A stretch of DNA of 6,496 nucleotides from Flavobacteriales bacterium (GTDB taxonomy: Bacteria > Bacteroidota > Bacteroidia > Flavobacteriales_E > Vicingaceae): NCBI GenBank assembly GCA_029262915.1, contig JAJCYN010000187.1, positions 1 through 6,496 on the forward strand, given 5' to 3'. Both the position numbers and the translations under genes were made by a program. The notes below the pieces were generated by a model. The model saw only the letters and a list, made by a program, of their open reading frames with translations. It was not told the origin of the DNA and did no database searches. Shown one piece after another: positions 5,144-6,496 of this stretch (positions within the stretch are counted from its first letter, which is position 1; the number at the start of each line of letters is the position of its first letter).

Positions 5144-6496
5144 ATGAATAAAAATAAAATATTATATGACTTAATAAAATCTTTATCAAAACAAGAAAAG
5201 AGGTATTTTAAATTATTTGCATCTCGACATACAATAGGAGAAAAAAATAATTATTTAAAATTGTTTGAAATCATTGATAAACAAAAGAACTACGACACTA
5301 CACTTGTACAAAAAGTATTAGCAAATAGTAATTTTCCAGATAGAATAGATGTAGTAAAAAATTATTTATATCAAATGATTTTAAAATCATTAGAAGCCTA
5401 CCACACAAACACTACAATAGAATCACGACTAAAATCAGCTATTTTAAGAATTCAAATTTTATACGAAAAAAAACTAAATAACCAAGCGACACAAATTCTT
5501 AAAAAGGCAAAAAAAGATGCCTTAAATTACGAAAGATATCCTCAGTTTTTAGAGTTAATGATATGGGAAAAACGACTAATGGGAGCTCAGCTTCACCAAA
5601 AGAGAAATTTAAAAGAAATTGAATCTTTTTTTGAGGAAGAAAGAGAAGTATTAGATAAATTAAAAGTTATTAATGATTATTCAGAGCAATCTTCAAGCGT
5701 ATTTTTTCTTCTTAATAGTAAAGGAATGGCAAGAAGCAAAGAGGAACTAAAAAAATATTCAAAATTTGTAGAGGGTGTTAACGAACACATTGACAACTCA
5801 GATGTGCCAATACAAGCAAAAGTCTATTATTATCATACAAGAGGAATTTATTTTCATACAAAAGGACATCTTATTAATTTTTATGAATGTCGAAAAAAAA
5901 CAGTAGAAATAATGGAACAATCTCCTTACTGGATTAAGGAGAATGTAAAAAGCTATATTGCTATTCTAAATAATTTTATTTACATATGTCAAGACTTAAA
6001 ATACTATAATGAATTTTTATCGACCCTTCAGAAATTAAGAAAAATCTCATCTAAAAATATCGAAATAGATATTTTCGTTCGTTCGTACCTCTTAGAAATA
6101 GATTATTTTATTAAAGTTAGAAAATTTAAAAAAGGTAATTTATTAATAAACGAAATTGAAAAGTTTATTAAAAAAAATAAAGATAAAATACGATCTGTAG
6201 ATTTATTAGCGTTTTATCACAATTTTTCCGTTATCTATTTTAGCTTATCAATGTATAAAGAGTCTTTATTCTGGTTAAACAGAATATTTAATGAATTGAA
6301 GGATGATGCTCGTTTAGATTTATATAGTTCTGCAAAAATCTTAAACCTTATTATCCATTTTGAATTAGGAAATATTGATTTATTAGAATATGCTACTAAA
6401 TCTACTTATAGATTTTTGTACAAAAGAAATAGGTTATTCGAATTTGATAAATCTATCCTGAAAGTTATTAGAAGAAAAATTCCAATGATTCTGACA
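5144..6496 (+). CDS. Conserved Bacteroidota-type helical TPR-like cytoplasmic protein (partial, 3' end beyond window)
   Basis: The frame is open from the ATG at 5144 to the last base, 451 codons with no stop, so the C-terminus is missing. The N-terminus, MNKNKILYDLIKSLSKQEKR followed by YFKLFASRHTIGEKNNYLKLF, matches from memory a set of uncharacterised Bacteroidota proteins that open with LIKSLSKxEKRxFKL. There is no signal peptide or membrane segment. The rest is almost wholly helical and rich in Lys, Glu, Leu, Ile and Tyr. TPR-like helix pairs are visible, for example near residues 356-384 (FYHNFSVIYFSLSMYKESL) and 400-446 (FELGNIDLLEYA). No catalytic motif is seen, so I infer a protein-protein interaction scaffold of unknown partner. 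It is transcribed divergently from the secreted-protein operon, with 148 bp between start codons. The start is supported by the family-like N-terminus; there is no Shine-Dalgarno. Confidence 0.85.
   Translation, partial: MNKNKILYDLIKSLSKQEKRYFKLFASRHTIGEKNNYLKLFEIIDKQKNYDTTLVQKVLANSNFPDRIDVVKNYLYQMILKSLEAYHTNTTIESRLKSAILRIQILYEKKLNNQATQILKKAKKDALNYERYPQFLELMIWEKRLMGAQLHQKRNLKEIESFFEEEREVLDKLKVINDYSEQSSSVFFLLNSKGMARSKEELKKYSKFVEGVNEHIDNSDVPIQAKVYYYHTRGIYFHTKGHLINFYECRKKTVEIMEQSPYWIKENVKSYIAILNNFIYICQDLKYYNEFLSTLQKLRKISSKNIEIDIFVRSYLLEIDYFIKVRKFKKGNLLINEIEKFIKKNKDKIRSVDLLAFYHNFSVIYFSLSMYKESLFWLNRIFNELKDDARLDLYSSAKILNLIIHFELGNIDLLEYATKSTYRFLYKRNRLFEFDKSILKVIRRKIPMILT

Noticed and set aside
4944..5147. 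Plus-strand 67-aa ORF starting at GTG and ending in the ATGA overlap with the TPR-like gene
   Set aside because: The ATGA junction looks like translational coupling. However, the ORF starts antisense within the 940-aa gene's signal peptide and crosses both candidate promoters, so it is more likely chance.

Overview
The window is low in G+C, and the features point to a Bacteroidota chromosome, most likely Flavobacteriales or a close relative. Two genes encode secreted proteins ending in a type IX secretion (T9SS) type A C-terminal sorting domain, with the hallmark YPNP/FPNP and a terminal KLIISK. Promoter-like elements match the Bacteroidota TTTG / TAnnTTTG pattern rather than the proteobacterial one, and no start codon has a convincing Shine-Dalgarno sequence. 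No rRNA, tRNA, mobile element or CRISPR array is visible.

Layout: (1) Positions 1-178 hold no supported gene. They carry a near-consensus Bacteroidota promoter firing leftwards (47-77), whose -7 box runs into a perfect 28-bp palindrome (24-51); the gene it serves lies off the left edge. (2) 179-1999, minus: a 606-aa secreted protein with a TIM-barrel glycoside-hydrolase-like domain, a probable beta-sandwich module and a T9SS sorting domain. (3) 2052-2168, minus: a 38-codon ORF for a single-pass membrane microprotein, wedged between the two large secreted genes. (4) 2173-4995, minus: a 940-aa secreted protein with two tandem BNR-associated N-terminal domains, a seven-repeat beta-propeller, a Thr-rich linker, an FnIII-like module and a T9SS sorting domain. 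(5) 4996-5143: a divergent intergenic region with candidate promoters in both directions. (6) 5144-6496, plus: the first 451 codons of a cytoplasmic, all-helical TPR-like protein that runs off the right edge.

The three minus-strand genes are probably one transcription unit in the order 940 aa, 38 aa, 606 aa. The gaps are 4 and 52 nt, there is no convincing terminator between them, and I see no good promoter directly before the 606-aa gene. Both large products should cross the inner membrane by Sec and then the outer membrane by T9SS, to be released or anchored at the surface. One looks like a carbohydrate-active enzyme or a derivative of one, the other like a large binding or adhesion protein. 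No substrate can be named from sequence alone. Most of the window looks like ordinary Bacteroidota accessory secretome; the microprotein and the palindrome-promoter overlap are the least explained elements.
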